Origin: Priapulus caudatus
Lineage: Eukaryota; Priapulida; Priapulimorpha; Priapulimorphida; Priapulidae
Length of the DNA: 64,000 nt
Reading direction: 5' to 3'
Assembly (NCBI RefSeq): GCF_000485595.1
Contig: NW_014577521.1
Location: 64,274 to 128,273 of the forward strand
The notes under the pieces are model-generated. The model was not told the origin of the DNA. It made no database searches and worked only from the letters and a program-made list of their open reading frames with translations. Made by a program: the position numbers and the translations under genes. Of this stretch, positions 49,648 to 61,430 are shown piece by piece (position 1 is the stretch's first letter; each line of letters begins with the position of its first letter).

Positions 49648-49830
49648 GTCAACTCTCCCAATACTGACCACCCTCCATTTAGTTCGGTTTTCAGTGAAGT
49701 TCGGTTAATAGGGGAGGACATCTTACATGCCTCAGATGGTATTGGGACTTGATGGTTTGGGACTGAACTCTCTGGTTTAACATAAGTTTTGCTTTTGAGG
49801 GCGTTCAGAATTTGGAGAGTTGACTGCACT
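49648..49830. mobile_element. MITE with CAGTCAACTCTCC ends
   Basis: CAGTCAACTCTCC at the left and GGAGAGTTGACTG at the right are exact complements. GTTCGGTTAATAGGGGAGG-type interior sequence is typical of pogo/Tigger-like miniature elements; that family link is from general knowledge only. Confidence 0.75.
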
Positions 49831-50441
49831 ACGTAGTAGCGCTACATTTTTGTCATAACCTACTGCAAGTATTACATACAGCAAAAAACGCATTTGAAAG
49901 TGAAATAGATGTTGTACTAGGTACAGCGTACACACGACATATGTAACCTACATGTAGTCACTAGAAACCCGGCGGTGAAGCAATTCCTTGAATACACCCA
50001 TGCCATCTAGTTTCTGTGAGAGATTCAATGAGCTTATGATACATGAGCAAGGCCAGCCTGAAAGTACTATAATAGAAAACGGGGGAGAGCAGGGAGGAGG
50101 AATGTTGTCATCAACATATCGACTGTGACATCGAGTAAACATGTGGCGCACACACACACACACACATACACACACCCCCACACATACGCACGAACATCCA
50201 TGCAGCCATAGACGAGAACACGCTGATGCAAAAACACCATAGGCGTGCTTGCATCAACCGACCGGCTGACCTGTAGTAATATCACAACATGGACCGCTTC
50301 ACGGACATTGTGGACGTGCCGAATTCGTCGCGTTTTGGGCCGAAAAAAAAATCGCCGTTATCAAAAAACGAATGCTTTTAGAAAGAGCGCGGATTCCCCT
50401 GCGTCCACAGTTATATACCTCCGCAATGCAGCCCCAAACAT

Positions 50442-50664
50442 CAAGGGCCCGTTGTCAGAAACAAAATTAGTCTTAACATTAGTCTTAACAATAACATTTT
50501 CTCGTAGACCGTCGACAGCGCTTTGTTTCGTATTGTTATCAGGAAATCTGCTACGATTTTTCATTCACGTAGCTTCGCAGCGTTTCTGTCGATGGTCTAA
50601 GAGAAAAGGTGAATGTTAAGACTAATGTTAAGACTAATTTTGTTTCTGACAACCGGCCCCTGAT
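50442..50664. mobile_element. Hairpin MITE, about 90-base arms
   Basis: The left arm (GGGCCCGTTGTCAGAAACAA on) and right arm (ending TTGTTTCTGACAACCGGCCC) are complementary, including the duplicated phrase TTAGTCTTAACA in each. Central loop of about 30-50 bases. It lies downstream of KIF3B. Confidence 0.8.
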
Positions 50665-51256
50665 CACCCAAGCGGAGGAGCAGCTCAGACCCTGTGAGAT
50701 GACTGCAGTTATGGTAGCAGTAGCAGCAGCAGTTGCAACCACGGCTACCGACCCGCGCAAGAAAACCAAAACGCAGAGTTGAGACCTCACCGCTCCATTG
50801 ATGCCAACCGTTTGGGGCCACACTGACCTATCCGCCCGATCGAGACATCTGTTCCTACATGATGCGCGCCAAATATCGAGCTAGCAGCTCGTCGTTACTA
50901 AGCATTGTTTTTAGAGTGTCCCGTCGGGCCGCCGATTGGCTGATGCTGACCGTATAATTTCGTCGAGCGGATCTGGGTCGATAACCAGCGGAGGCAGGGA
51001 GATGCGCGTCGCGTTGAGAAGACGATGACGCGTATAGCTACGCCGCCCTCGCCGCTCGCGACGCGGCGGCGGCGGGGAGCGTGCGGTTACACGCGTCACC
51101 GTTCCCCGCAGGCGTCGTACAGCCACGCGAGGTCCGTCACCGACTTGATCGCGCCCGTGACGGCATGGAGCACATCGACGACCTTCAGGAAGACGGCGAC
51201 GTAGCCGAAAAACTTGATTGCGTTTACGCAGATGCTCGCTACCTTCGGGCGGCCAC

Positions 51257-54200
51257 CTATTTTGGGATGAGGCCTCGTGACTGCGGGTAGTGCTGCTGCG
51301 TCGCCGCGGCAACGGCCGGGTCGCCGGCGAGCGTGCGGCTAGCCGTGCGCGGCCTCGCCTTGTTCAGCTTGTCCTTGCGCATCTTCGGCTTCAGGTTGTT
51401 TAAGCTCGCGTCGATGACCTCGTCCTCCTCATCCCTGAGCGCGGCGTCGAGCGCCGCCTGCATGCGTGGCGCCACCTGGGGGCCGCGGTAGTCGGCCGTC
51501 GTCCGCTCGGGAACGTCCAGCTGCAGGCTGAGCACGTTCTCGCCTGCAACGGCGACGTGAAACGTGCGTGAACGAATGCGCAAACATGTGAAATGAGCGT
51601 AAACGAATGCGCAAACATGTGAAATGAGCGTAAACGAATGCGCAAACATGTGAAATGCGCGTAAACGAATGCACAAAGACGTGAAATGCGCGTGAACGAA
51701 TGCACAAACATGTGAAACTCACGTGAACGAATGCGCAAACATGTGAAATGTGCGTAAACGAATGCACAAAGACGCGAAATGCGCGTGAAGGAATGTGCAA
51801 AAACGTGAAACTGTTTTGCGAAGATAATCACAGCACTATCACGGCTTTTACAATGATTTCAGTACCTTGGCTACAATCATAGAGCATAGGCCCTCGGCAG
51901 CTGTGTTGCTTTGGTCTTATTAATAGGCCTCGTCTAGCAAGCCTCAATTATTTACGCTGCGCGTACCTTTATATCGTGGGTTGCCTCCGACCATGGCGGC
52001 CATCTTTGCAAACTCCGTCATGGGTCGCCTGTAGCCGGTGCTCGCGACGGGATGCTGGAAGTCGTACTGGCCGAGAGCCTTCGAGAGAGGTGTGAGCTTC
52101 CACGTGTCATCCTCCTCCTCAAACACACACCTGCCCCAGACAAACGAGCAGACGCCATGCATTAACGTTTCCCCAAGCATAAACATGTCATACGCTGCGC
52201 GTTAACATCACCAATACCACAACTTAACGTATAGACAGTATTGTGTGGTATGTTATGAAATGGTATGGTAAATTATAAATTATAATATGGGACGGTGTGG
52301 CACAGTACAGTACAGTACAGTACAGTACAGTACAGTATAGTCTAATATAGTGTAGTATACTAGTACATCATAGTAATGTGTGCTATGCAATTTTTTAAAT
52401 TAAAAAAACATTTCACATTATATCGCCAATGCTTCAATGCATATATGGTATGGTACGATATGGTACGCTACAGTATGGTACCGTACAGTACAGTATAGTT
52501 TAGTGTAGCATAGCACACCATAGACTAGCATAGCATAGCATAGCATAGCATAGTATAGCATAGCACACNNNNNNNNNNNNNNNNNNNNNNNNNNNNNNNN
52601 NNNNNNNNNNNNNNNNNNNNNNNNNNNNNNNNNNNNNNNNNNNNNNNNNNNNNNNNNNNNNNNNNNNNNNNNNNNNNNNNNNNNNNNNNNNNNNNNNNNN
52701 NNNNNNNNNNNNNNNNNNNNNNNNNNNNNNNNNNNNNNNNNNNNNNNNNNNNNNNNNNNNNNNNNNNNNNNNNNNNNNNNNNNNNNNNNNNNNNNNNNNN
52801 NNNNNNNNNNNNNNNNNNNNNNNNNNNNNNNNNNNNNNNNNNNNNNNNNNNNNNNNNNNNNNNNNNNNNNNNNNNNNNNNNNNNNNNNNNNNNNNNNNNN
52901 NNNNNNNNNNNNNNATTGAGTTTATTGACGCACGATTAGTCAATATATTAGCAAATATATGCGTACAGTCATCTCCCGTACCGGCTTGAATATAGCTGAT
53001 TGACCCTGATTCACGCTTTGTTTTCATCGGCCCTGGCTCGCGGCAAGGCTCGCGGCAGTGTTGCTAAGGGGAAGTGACGTCAGTCCGCCCCCACCTATAT
53101 ACATAGTATCAGGAGTGTATCAAACACTCCTGATGATACACTCCTGTTTGATACACTCCTGATAGTATTATACAGTGCACTGGTACATGGTGTACTGTGC
53201 ACTTCATGAACAGCAGGGCCGGGAAGCTGTATCGTAAAATAATGTGTTTGCTTCTCTTTTTACTTTCAGTGATCACTTTTAGCACTCTCTTTAATATCAG
53301 CTAATGCGGTTAGCACGAGTAGGATCAATGCCTAAGGCATTTCATTACCGGTCAGCAAATGTCATAAAATTGCTTGTCGAGAGTCAGCTTAGCAACCATG
53401 GAATTTTCAGGCTCAGCACACACAGATCTGCCACATAAATGCCGTGCCGACGTGCTGCGCGTGCTGCTGAAACCCACACTGTGCTGTTTAATATGCCGAA
53501 CGTTAACGAACACTGTGCTTTTCATCGCGACTTCTTTCAATTAAAAAAAAAATCCGTCTAGCTCACACAGCCGAAACCAGTTACGGAGTCTCTTACTTAG
53601 ATAGAAAGCAATGTAAGCATTTATGGTCTCTCACGCATGTCTATAGAAATGATGTACTTTACTGCGTAGATGTGTGCTTTATACATCATTGCCACATCAG
53701 ACACTTGCATAATGATATAAACCAGATTATAAACACGTGAGAAGCCTGTTACATCCCGCATGGCACACAACTGGATGTTTTGAAGTGAACAAAATGTCAG
53801 GGTGCTTTTTCTGTGGCTCTAGTACGTTACGTGTGCGTTTGAACACATTACTGCTAACATGGCAGGGAAACAACTACAGGGTTTCTTATACATAAGAGGC
53901 AGAGTGGCGCACAGCCGTCGTCAAATTTAACATCGCCGTTGTGAAAAAATGCTCCTGTAGAGTCAGGGGAGCTCAAAGTATGTAAATTACAATTAATTTG
54001 GTTAAATTATGTGTTTTTTTCTCCCAAACTGGCCATTAACTCCTTTGTCTAATTTTCCCTGAGAAGAAACCCTGAACTAGAGATGACATTAAAAAGCACA
54101 AATATTTTGTTTTTGTTAAGTAAATGCTAGTGAACACTACACAATGCACATAGCTACAATGTGGGCGCCTTGTCGGAGATTTTCACATTTAATCGATCAG

Positions 54201-57200
54201 GACTTGTAAAACTATCAGTGGCATTAGCAACAGTACACTGCAATCATCCCCACATCTGAAGTTCTCATGCTGCTAATGTTCCAGTATCATTACATCCTCC
54301 AATGTTGATGACGGAAACAGTGACAGCGTGCAAGATCGCTACACTGATTATTCGCATGTAACGAGATTCGAATCAATAGTGAATAGACACAGCTAGACAT
54401 AATTATGATGACATATAACCAACTCGCGCTGGTATGTGCGAGGGCTTGTTATTTGTTGTCTTAGTACAGCTTCATGCGGTGAGAAGCCAGACTCAGACAG
54501 CCAGACTGCACATGAAAGTTTAATGACCCATTACAGAGCTATCAGATAGGGTTCCCCAGACTTTTGCCGGCTGTGGCTTGTGTATTGATCCAGCAAACGT
54601 AATTATAGACTTGTCTGACGAGCCCCTTCCCCTTCACAGTTGATAACTCAAATACGTTACTGTTACTGCACAACCATGGTTACGTTTCTTGGAGGACCAT
54701 GCAAAACCTCCACTACCCTGGACTTTCGCTTTAATAACAGTGCGATGTTTATATGTAAAATTTAGTTACTACATACATAGATCCAAATATACATCCAGTA
54801 AAATTGCCACATTGCCATTTATGTTGGTATGCTTGTACACACAAAAGCACTGTTATGAATTAATATCAAATGTATCTTACACTAGCATTTACTAATGAAA
54901 CAAAGGCTTATGTGTTCAAACTAAAACTATGAATCACTTCACTTTACTTAACAATTAAGCTGGAAAAAGTCATGGTACGTTATGATATGTGTATGGTGTG
55001 CGATCCTGGTAAATTAAACTATACATACCTGTTCATCATCTTGTTCTTTTCGTCCAGTGGGATGAAGTTTTCAATAATTAGGTACTTGAGTTTCAGTTCT
55101 TTAGTGAGCGAATTCTGTGTCTCTTCTAGCTCCTGTCGCTCTCGGCTGTGTTCCTCCTACACATATAGACACAACTGATGTATGCCGACGCTAACATACT
55201 AGTGCACACCACAACAAAATCACTACAAACAAAAGTATTACACCAACCTCTAAAGGACTTATATAGCATCTACTGCTAACCTTTACACAATGTATATTCT
55301 ACTGAAAAATTAATGTACTCTCCACAGTAAACCAAGCACTTAGCGCGAATCAAATTTAGTCGTTTCGATCCTCATCCAGCGACACATCAACATGCAAGGA
55401 CAACACGATCGTTCTGTGCACGTGCCCATTAACGGTGCGCGAGCGTCCTCACCTGAATGTCCTGGATTTCCAACTTTGTCGCCTGCAGCTTCGCGAAAAG
55501 CTTCTTCAGCTTCTTCGTCTTGATCTCGACCTCCTGCCGCAGGTTGGAGAACGTCTCGCCGATCTCCATCGCGCTCGCCTCCTTCGTCTCGAGCGTCTGC
55601 TCCATCTCGCGCTGCCGCCGCTTCTGCTCGGCGATCTCGAGCCGCCGCTGCTCCAGCGCCCTCTGCTGTTCGTTCGTGTGGTCGATGATGTTCTTGCCGC
55701 CGGACAGCAGCTTGCTCTCCATCGCCTTGATCTTGCTGTGCACGTCGTGCATCTGCTTGTGGTGCCGCGCGAGCTCCTGCTCCTTCTGCTGCGCCTCGCT
55801 CAGCAGCTTCTCGCGCTCCTCCGCGATCATGTTCTTGTCGTTGAGAATCGCGACCTTCTCCGCCTCCAGCTTGTCGCGCTGCTGCTTGAGCAGCGTCTCC
55901 TCGTCGACGTCGTCGTCGCCGTCCTCGTCCTCGTCGTCGACCTCCTCTTCGATGATCTCGCGGCCGTCGGCGTCGTACTCGACTTTCCCGCGCCGCCGCC
56001 GCCGTCGCTTCCGCCCGCCGCCTCCGCCGCCGCCCGCGCGCTCGGCGAGGTGCTTCTTCAGCCGCGCGATCTCCTCCTGGAACTCGCGCAGCAGCGCGTC
56101 CTTCGGGTCCTCGTTCACCTTCGGCCGGTTCTTGATGTTCTTGGCGCGGTTCGCGTAGCGCAGCGTCGTCATCGTCTCGTCGTAGTTGTAGCTCGCCGGC
56201 CCGATGTTCGCGACCATCACCGTGCGCGCGTTGCCGCCGAGCGAGTCCTGCAGAATGCGCGTCAGCTTCGAGTCGCGGTACGGCACGTGCGAGCTCTTGC
56301 CGTCGACGAGCGCCGAGATGACGTTGCCGAGCGCCGACAGCGACAGGTTGATCTTCGTCGCCTCCTTGAGGCGCTCGCCGGCGGCGCCCGTCTTCGCCTG
56401 CCGCTCCGAGCCGGCGAGGTCGACGAGGTTCAGCTTGCCCGCGCGAATGTGGTTCTCGCCGTCGGGCCCCAGCTCGCTGCACTCGATCGTGATAATGAAG
56501 ATCGCGTGCGAGCGCGAGCTGTGCTCGTTCATGTTCGTCGCGCCGACGCTGCGGTTCTGATTGCCGACGGTCATCACGTGCTCGATCTCCTTCACGCTCT
56601 TGCAGACGAACGACGACAGGTCCTTCACGTAGACGCCCGTGTCGGGCCGCTCCTTCAGTTCGAAGCGCTTCGCCTGGTCCTTCGAGAGCAGGTCGCGGAT
56701 CTCCTCCTGGTAGATCTCGAGGTAGGAGGCCCTGACTAGGTACTGCTGGTCCTTCGAGCGCGAGATGTGCGTGAAGATGTGGTCGAAGGAGTTCGGAATC
56801 ATCCCGCGCAGTTCCGGGTCGTTCCGAACGCCCTCCATCGTGAACGTCTTGCCTGTAATGTGGCGATGTGTACTATAGTAGCGTCATATGCTAACCCGTA
56901 GTATAGTCACGTGTCCTTTTGTTATACCCTCTTCAGCTTATATACTTATATTAGAAGTAGACTATGACAGGAACATATGTGTCCTGACGATTAGATCTTA
57001 TGAGTAAAAAGATGTAATTGTAAAAATTATTCTTGTTAAAAGAATAAAACTAAATTATTTAAACTATTTTTCAAATAATAATTATTTTTTAAACAGCTCA
57101 TTTGACACAATTGATTAACTTACAAGGCAATTTAAGACAAGAAACACAAAATCCACTGACATTGGATCCCACAGGACACCTTACCTGTCCCTGTCTGACC

Positions 57201-57485
57201 ATAGGCAAACACCGTTCCATTGAATCCTTCCAGCACTGACTGCACGAGCGGCCGGAAGGTTTCATCGTAGAGATCAGTCTGTCGAGAACTGCTGTCGTAG
57301 ACGGCGTCGAAGGTGAAGGACTTTGGTGGCTCGGTGCGGTCTGCTTTCGGGTTTTGCACTTCGACGTTGCCTCGTTTCGAGTCGACGTGAACGACCTCTC
57401 TGAAGCCCTCTGCGATCTCTTTCCGATTCATCGGCCGAGAGCGAACCACCACCTTCACGCACTCGTCACTTTTCTTTCTCGACAT
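51257..57485 (-). CDS. KIF3B: KIF3B, kinesin-2 motor subunit, complete, 5 coding exons
   Basis: Plus-end-directed microtubule motor that pairs with KIF3A and KAP to carry cargo in cilia and axons. Exons: 57485-57185, 56852-55453, 55156-55029, 52130-51967, 51543-51257; 2280 bases, 759 residues (human 747). The motor has the P-loop GQTGTGKT (96-103), NEHSSRSHA (switch I) and LVDLAGSE (switch II), ending near [13 protein letters not shown] hinge of seven glycines, then eight Lys/Arg, then a long Asp/Glu run separates motor and coiled coil; charged hinges are a kinesin-2 feature. The coiled coil covers roughly 390-600. The tail contains [29 protein letters not shown] and ends [10 protein letters not shown], specific to KIF3B. 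Exon 2 is one 1400-base exon of extreme GC content, while exons 1 and 3 are ordinary. The gene is tail to tail with PLA2G6 and head to head with COQ4. Confidence 0.96.
51566..51815. repeat. 31-base minisatellite next to KIF3B exon 5
   Basis: About eight units of 31 bases (GCGTAAACGAATGCGCAAAC then ATGTGAAATGA or variants), starting 23 bases beyond the exon 5 acceptor. The period of 31 makes all three minus-strand frames read similar Phe/His/Arg-rich peptides; these are not genes. Confidence 0.9.
52295..52568. repeat. Pentanucleotide repeats in KIF3B intron 3, beside the gap
   Basis: (AGTAC)n at about 52303-52336 and (ATAGC)n at about 52526-52568, with related pentamers (GGTAC, GGTAT) between them. 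The gap 52569-52914 follows at once. Confidence 0.85.
52569..52914. other. Assembly gap (346 N)
   Basis: Run of N within KIF3B intron 3, beginning inside the (ATAGC)n repeat. Confidence 0.99.
53107..53164. repeat. Nested micro-palindrome, KIF3B intron 3
   Basis: ATCAGGAGTGTATCAAAC and GTTTGATACACTCCTGAT form the outer stem. Inside, CACTCCTGATGATACACTCC repeats the end motif, giving a palindrome within a palindrome. Confidence 0.85.
53165..55028. other. Remainder of KIF3B intron 3, no exon seen
   Basis: AT-rich intron sequence. No coding exon, RNA gene or clear repeat could be supported. Confidence 0.5.
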
Positions 57486-59117
57486 TCTACTTAGTTACTT
57501 ACTCTCTAAACTAATAGCGCATTCATATTAACTTCTACATGTTGACTACTAACATTATTTTATATATATATATACATATTATTATATTCCTCAAGATTTA
57601 TTGAGATTCACTTTGAGCAGATCTTTAAATCTGAAATAAAGAGAAAATGATATTAAATTTCACATTAAAAATGGTATGCTCTGCCTCACACTTGATGTAT
57701 TACATTAAGGTGGTATGTTGAGCCTAAGTGGTTTATCATTATGGTTAGACTAGCAACTGGTCTAGGTTATCGCACTGAACATGTATGTTACTACCGTTTC
57801 ACTCATTGCTCAGCAACCATCACTGTGCTCGGCTTGTGTCGGCGGGTCAAGATGTGATTATATGACTTAAAAGTTAAGGTTCTAACTTCTAAGATTGCAG
57901 GGGAAACACACTATCTTTACTGTCTTATAGATTTGGTAATTAATGTGAATTTATCAATCAATGACCCCATGTACACTTGCGTGCGTGCGCAGTTAGAGTA
58001 GAAAAAGCTTCAATTTCGCAATTAACGAAAAGATGAAGGAAGAGAATTCCAATATGGGATGACACTGACAGAAACGAAGTCAAAGAAGCTAAACTTCAAG
58101 CCTATAAAGGGATCCCCTGAAGATGGTACATGTGAAAAGAAATGATTGATCATGCATAGAAGTACCGGTACTACTAAAATATCTAATACTAATAGGCTTC
58201 ATTAAGCAAACGGGAATGCCAAACTTCACCTGACCATGATAAGCACTATGAAAAGTTATGTTTTATATGAAGAAAGCGAACACAAAGTCGAAGACGGAAG
58301 AGCCCGATCAAGTTGTGTGTATGCATGTGTGAGTGCGTGTATGTGCGCGTGACGCGGCGTGTGTGTGCGTACACAGTGCAGTGTCAGTCACAACAATGTT
58401 ACATAACTGGAAACTTTCATCATTTTAAAAAGCATATAAATATTAACTAGAGATTTTCGAAGACGAGATCTAGCCCTTCTTAGTAAGTAGCGGTGTTAGG
58501 TAATTCGTTGAGTCGGGTACCGTTAGATACCGTACAATAATGTAACCCAAACCCAGGATAGGGTTACAACGCGTCGCTATGGTTTTCTGTGGAGGAAGGG
58601 AGTGAATCACTCAGGGGTTCCCTGACTTTCCTCCACAGAAAACCATAGCAACACGTTGTAACCCTATCCTGGGTTTGGGTTACATTATTGTATCTAGGCC
58701 TAGGGTACCGTACGCCTTTTCCAGGAACATTTCTCCGCTTCCATAACTCACCCGATTGAAACTAAATCTGATAGTACTACTACTAGTACTACTAAGTTTA
58801 ATCATCACTCTGTATGTTGAACTGAAACTCATTTACACGCACAAGTGGTTAATTTTCATTAATCATACTTTCAGTAAATAATGATTACATTTTGCATAAA
58901 ACCTCAACATTACCTTCTTAGAGAACCCATTTTGTTTCTATCGATGACGTCATCGGCAAAGACCGTCGATGTTTACCTGCTCACTTGTTCAAATATGGTA
59001 GCTTCCATAGTGGCGTTAAAAGTGAATGAATGGTTTAGGATTTTTTTAGAATCAAAGCAGAGCATACGAATATTTATATGCTCTGATCAAAGTAAAACGC
59101 GATGACAGTGTAGCAAA
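57486..59117. promoter_or_regulatory. Intergenic region between divergent KIF3B and COQ4
   Basis: The start codons of KIF3B (57485, minus) and COQ4 (59118, plus) face away from each other across 1.63 kb, so both promoters should lie here. I see no TATA box or other decisive motif. A long hairpin element sits at 58533-58691 and a GT-rich stretch at 58315-58375. Confidence 0.5.
58533..58691. mobile_element. Hairpin element, about 68-base near-perfect arms
   Basis: CAATAATGTAACCCAAACCC to the GGAGGAAGG region on the left is reverse-complemented on the right up to GGGTTTGGGTTACATTATTG, with one or two mismatches and a loop of about 22 bases. It lies in the shared KIF3B/COQ4 promoter region. Confidence 0.85.
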
Positions 59118-59990
59118 ATGTTTCAGTTTTTAGCAAAGAAATGTGCACGCTACAGTATTTCCGCACGTAACGTTAGGTGCGCAGCAAGGCACCAGCGAAA
59201 TGCACATTCTGCAGCCGGTTATAGGCTTAGGCAAGAGGACGATGAAAGAGAACGGGTAAATATCGGGGGAAGCAATGACGACAGGCAGACATCAGAGAAG
59301 ATTTATGATCAGCTCTACCCGCACCACATATGCACTACTCCCCTACAAAAAGCTATTCTGACAGTTGGATCCGGTGCTATCGCGCTGTTTGCACCATGGA
59401 GAGGCGACATGGTTGCTACTTTCGGCGAAACGACAGCAAGTCTTGCATTGAAGGGCATGAAAGAGAAAATGCAACGTGATGTCGTCGGGCGACAAATTCT
59501 ACAGGAGCAGCCACGTATAAACATGAAAACACTTGACCTTCCCTATTTGGAATCACTTCCCGACGACACGTTTGGCTACGCGTATGCCACAAACTTTCTC
59601 AAGCGGTACAACTTGAATCCTGATGACCGTCCACCCGTCGAGTTCATTGACGATGCGCAGCTGTGGTACGTGATGACCCGATACAGAGAGGTACACGACC
59701 TGCTCCACACATTGCTTGGTATGCCAACAAACATGCTAGGAGAGGTGGCTGTGAAATGGTTCGAAGGGTTACAGACTGGTCTTCCCATGTGTGTCCTTGG
59801 GTCTATGTTTTCCCCAATGAGATTTGGGCCGAAGTTCAGCAGACTGTACGCAACGCAGTTTCTTCCCTGGGCACTGAACACAGGCAGGAATGCAAACTTC
59901 TACATGAATGTCTATTTTGAGAAGGAATTCGAAAAGCCAATGGATGTACTGAGAAATGAAATGGGCATCCCACCACCACCACAGATGTAA
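59118..59990 (+). CDS. COQ4: COQ4, ubiquinone biosynthesis protein, intronless
   Basis: Mitochondrial protein needed for coenzyme Q synthesis; it organises the COQ complex on the matrix side of the inner membrane. One open frame of 290 residues. The first about 35 residues are rich in Arg, Lys, Ser and Ala with no acidic residue (MFQFLAKKCARYSISARNVR), as expected of a mitochondrial targeting peptide. The core follows the family: LYPHHICTTPLQKAIL, GDMVATFGETTA, FIDDAQLWYVMTRYREVHD. The signature motif HDLLHTLLGMPTNMLGE (193-209) supplies the metal ligands H193, D194, H197 and E209. KWFEGLQTGLPMC and a C-terminal NVYFEKEFEKPMDVLRNEMG complete it. Human COQ4 is 265 residues; the difference lies in a longer N-terminal linker. 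No intron interrupts the frame, unlike all other genes here. Head to head with KIF3B, tail to tail with TAF6. Confidence 0.96.
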   Translation: MFQFLAKKCARYSISARNVRCAARHQRNAHSAAGYRLRQEDDERERVNIGGSNDDRQTSEKIYDQLYPHHICTTPLQKAILTVGSGAIALFAPWRGDMVATFGETTASLALKGMKEKMQRDVVGRQILQEQPRINMKTLDLPYLESLPDDTFGYAYATNFLKRYNLNPDDRPPVEFIDDAQLWYVMTRYREVHDLLHTLLGMPTNMLGEVAVKWFEGLQTGLPMCVLGSMFSPMRFGPKFSRLYATQFLPWALNTGRNANFYMNVYFEKEFEKPMDVLRNEMGIPPPPQM

Positions 59991-60271
59991 TTGAATTTTT
60001 TTCGCACAATCTTCCTAAACCATTAAATTATTTGTATACATATTTAAAATGTATGTGTATACTATTGTGAGACAAATCAAGATAAAATAATAAGACAAAA
60101 ACCTTTTCTCAGGTGTTTCCTTTTTATTTCTTTGACAAACATTTTTGCAACCATATATCTAGACAGGTGTGACTATTTATTTACAGACTATTAAACGCCA
60201 TTTCATAAATGGTTGGAAAAGACTTACAGACACAATTATATACACGTAAAATGAATATATAATACCAAGAT

Positions 60272-61092
60272 TAGATAATAACACAAGAGTATCACACCCG
60301 ATTCTTGCATTTTTAACTGATTTTTCTCATCAAAATTTGCCACCAATAAAGAAGCAAGTGTATACGTTCCTCAGCTTATTATGACCACTAATCACTCACC
60401 TTCGTGGTACTGATATTCGTTTACATATATTTGCTAGCGTATTGCTGTAAATCGTAATCTTGCACGAGCTTAATTCGCACAATTTACCGCTATTGTGTGA
60501 GGTGTTAAGACAAATTTTGAAGCTATAGTGGCGCCAATATTTAGAAACGGACTGTTTCCAAATCATTCGTGCCCCGATAGGGGTTTAATGTACTTGATTA
60601 CCTGCGCGTGCGTAATGTGATACTTACTGCAAACTACTACAGAGAATATTGTTATTATTGTATTATTACTTATGTAAGATAGTATGTCAATTTCTTGTGT
60701 TGCGATCACAATAACTGAGCGCGTCTCGCGGTTCCTCACGAGATCAAAATTCGAAATTTAGATTGTCTCTCAACCCTATCGGGGCACGAATGATTTGGAA
60801 ACAGTCCGTTGCTAAATATTGGCTAACGTTGCTAAAATATAGCTTCAAAATTTGTCTTAACACCTCACACAATAGCGGTAAATTGTGCGAATTAAGCTCG
60901 TGCAAGATTACGATTTACAGCAATACGCTAGCAAATATATGTAAACGAATATCAGTACCACGAAGGTGAGTGATTAGTGGTCATAATAAGCGGAGAAACG
61001 TATACACTTGCTTTTTTATTGGTGGCAAATTTTGATGAGAAAATCGGTTAAAAATGCGGGAATCGGGTGTGTTACTCTTGTGTTATTATCTA
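60272..61092. mobile_element. Large foldback element with about 315-base arms
   Basis: The left arm (60272-60585) is the reverse complement of the right arm (about 60770-61092), beginning TAGATAATAACACAAGAGTA and its complement. Arms are highly similar with scattered substitutions and small indels. The unique centre is about 185 bases. There is no transposase. It lies between the 3' ends of COQ4 and TAF6. Confidence 0.9.
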
Positions 61093-61430
61093 CTCTTGAT
61101 AATACTCATGATGCATTTAGAAAAACATATTCATATTCTGTAATATATGGTGACTCTGGATATTAATTTTTATCCTTCTAGTGGATTTCAATAGGTAGAA
61201 TTTTCTTACATGCATATTACACATCATTGTTATATTGCCTTAGCATTTTACCTATCTTTCAAATGACAACAACAGTTACAATTTCACAGACGTGGAATGT
61301 AGCATTTCCACATGTGCACAATTGCATTAATCACAATACATACAAACAAAAACATGTTTTCATCTAGCTTCAACCTTGCTTGGCTACTGGCTTGGTCGCA
61401 CCAGAAAAGCTCTACCTAACACACAACGGA

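Noticed and set aside
51400-51831. Phe/His/Arg-rich ORFs and a CRISPR-like look of regular 31-base repeats
   Set aside because: Repeats are contiguous without spacers and the genome is eukaryotic; this is a minisatellite.
55340-56739. Other long ORFs overlapping KIF3B exon 2, on both strands
   Set aside because: GC-rich sequence leaves many open frames; only the kinesin frame matches a family and splices correctly.
59315-59920. Antisense and shifted ORFs over COQ4
   Set aside because: Shadows of the conserved COQ4 frame.
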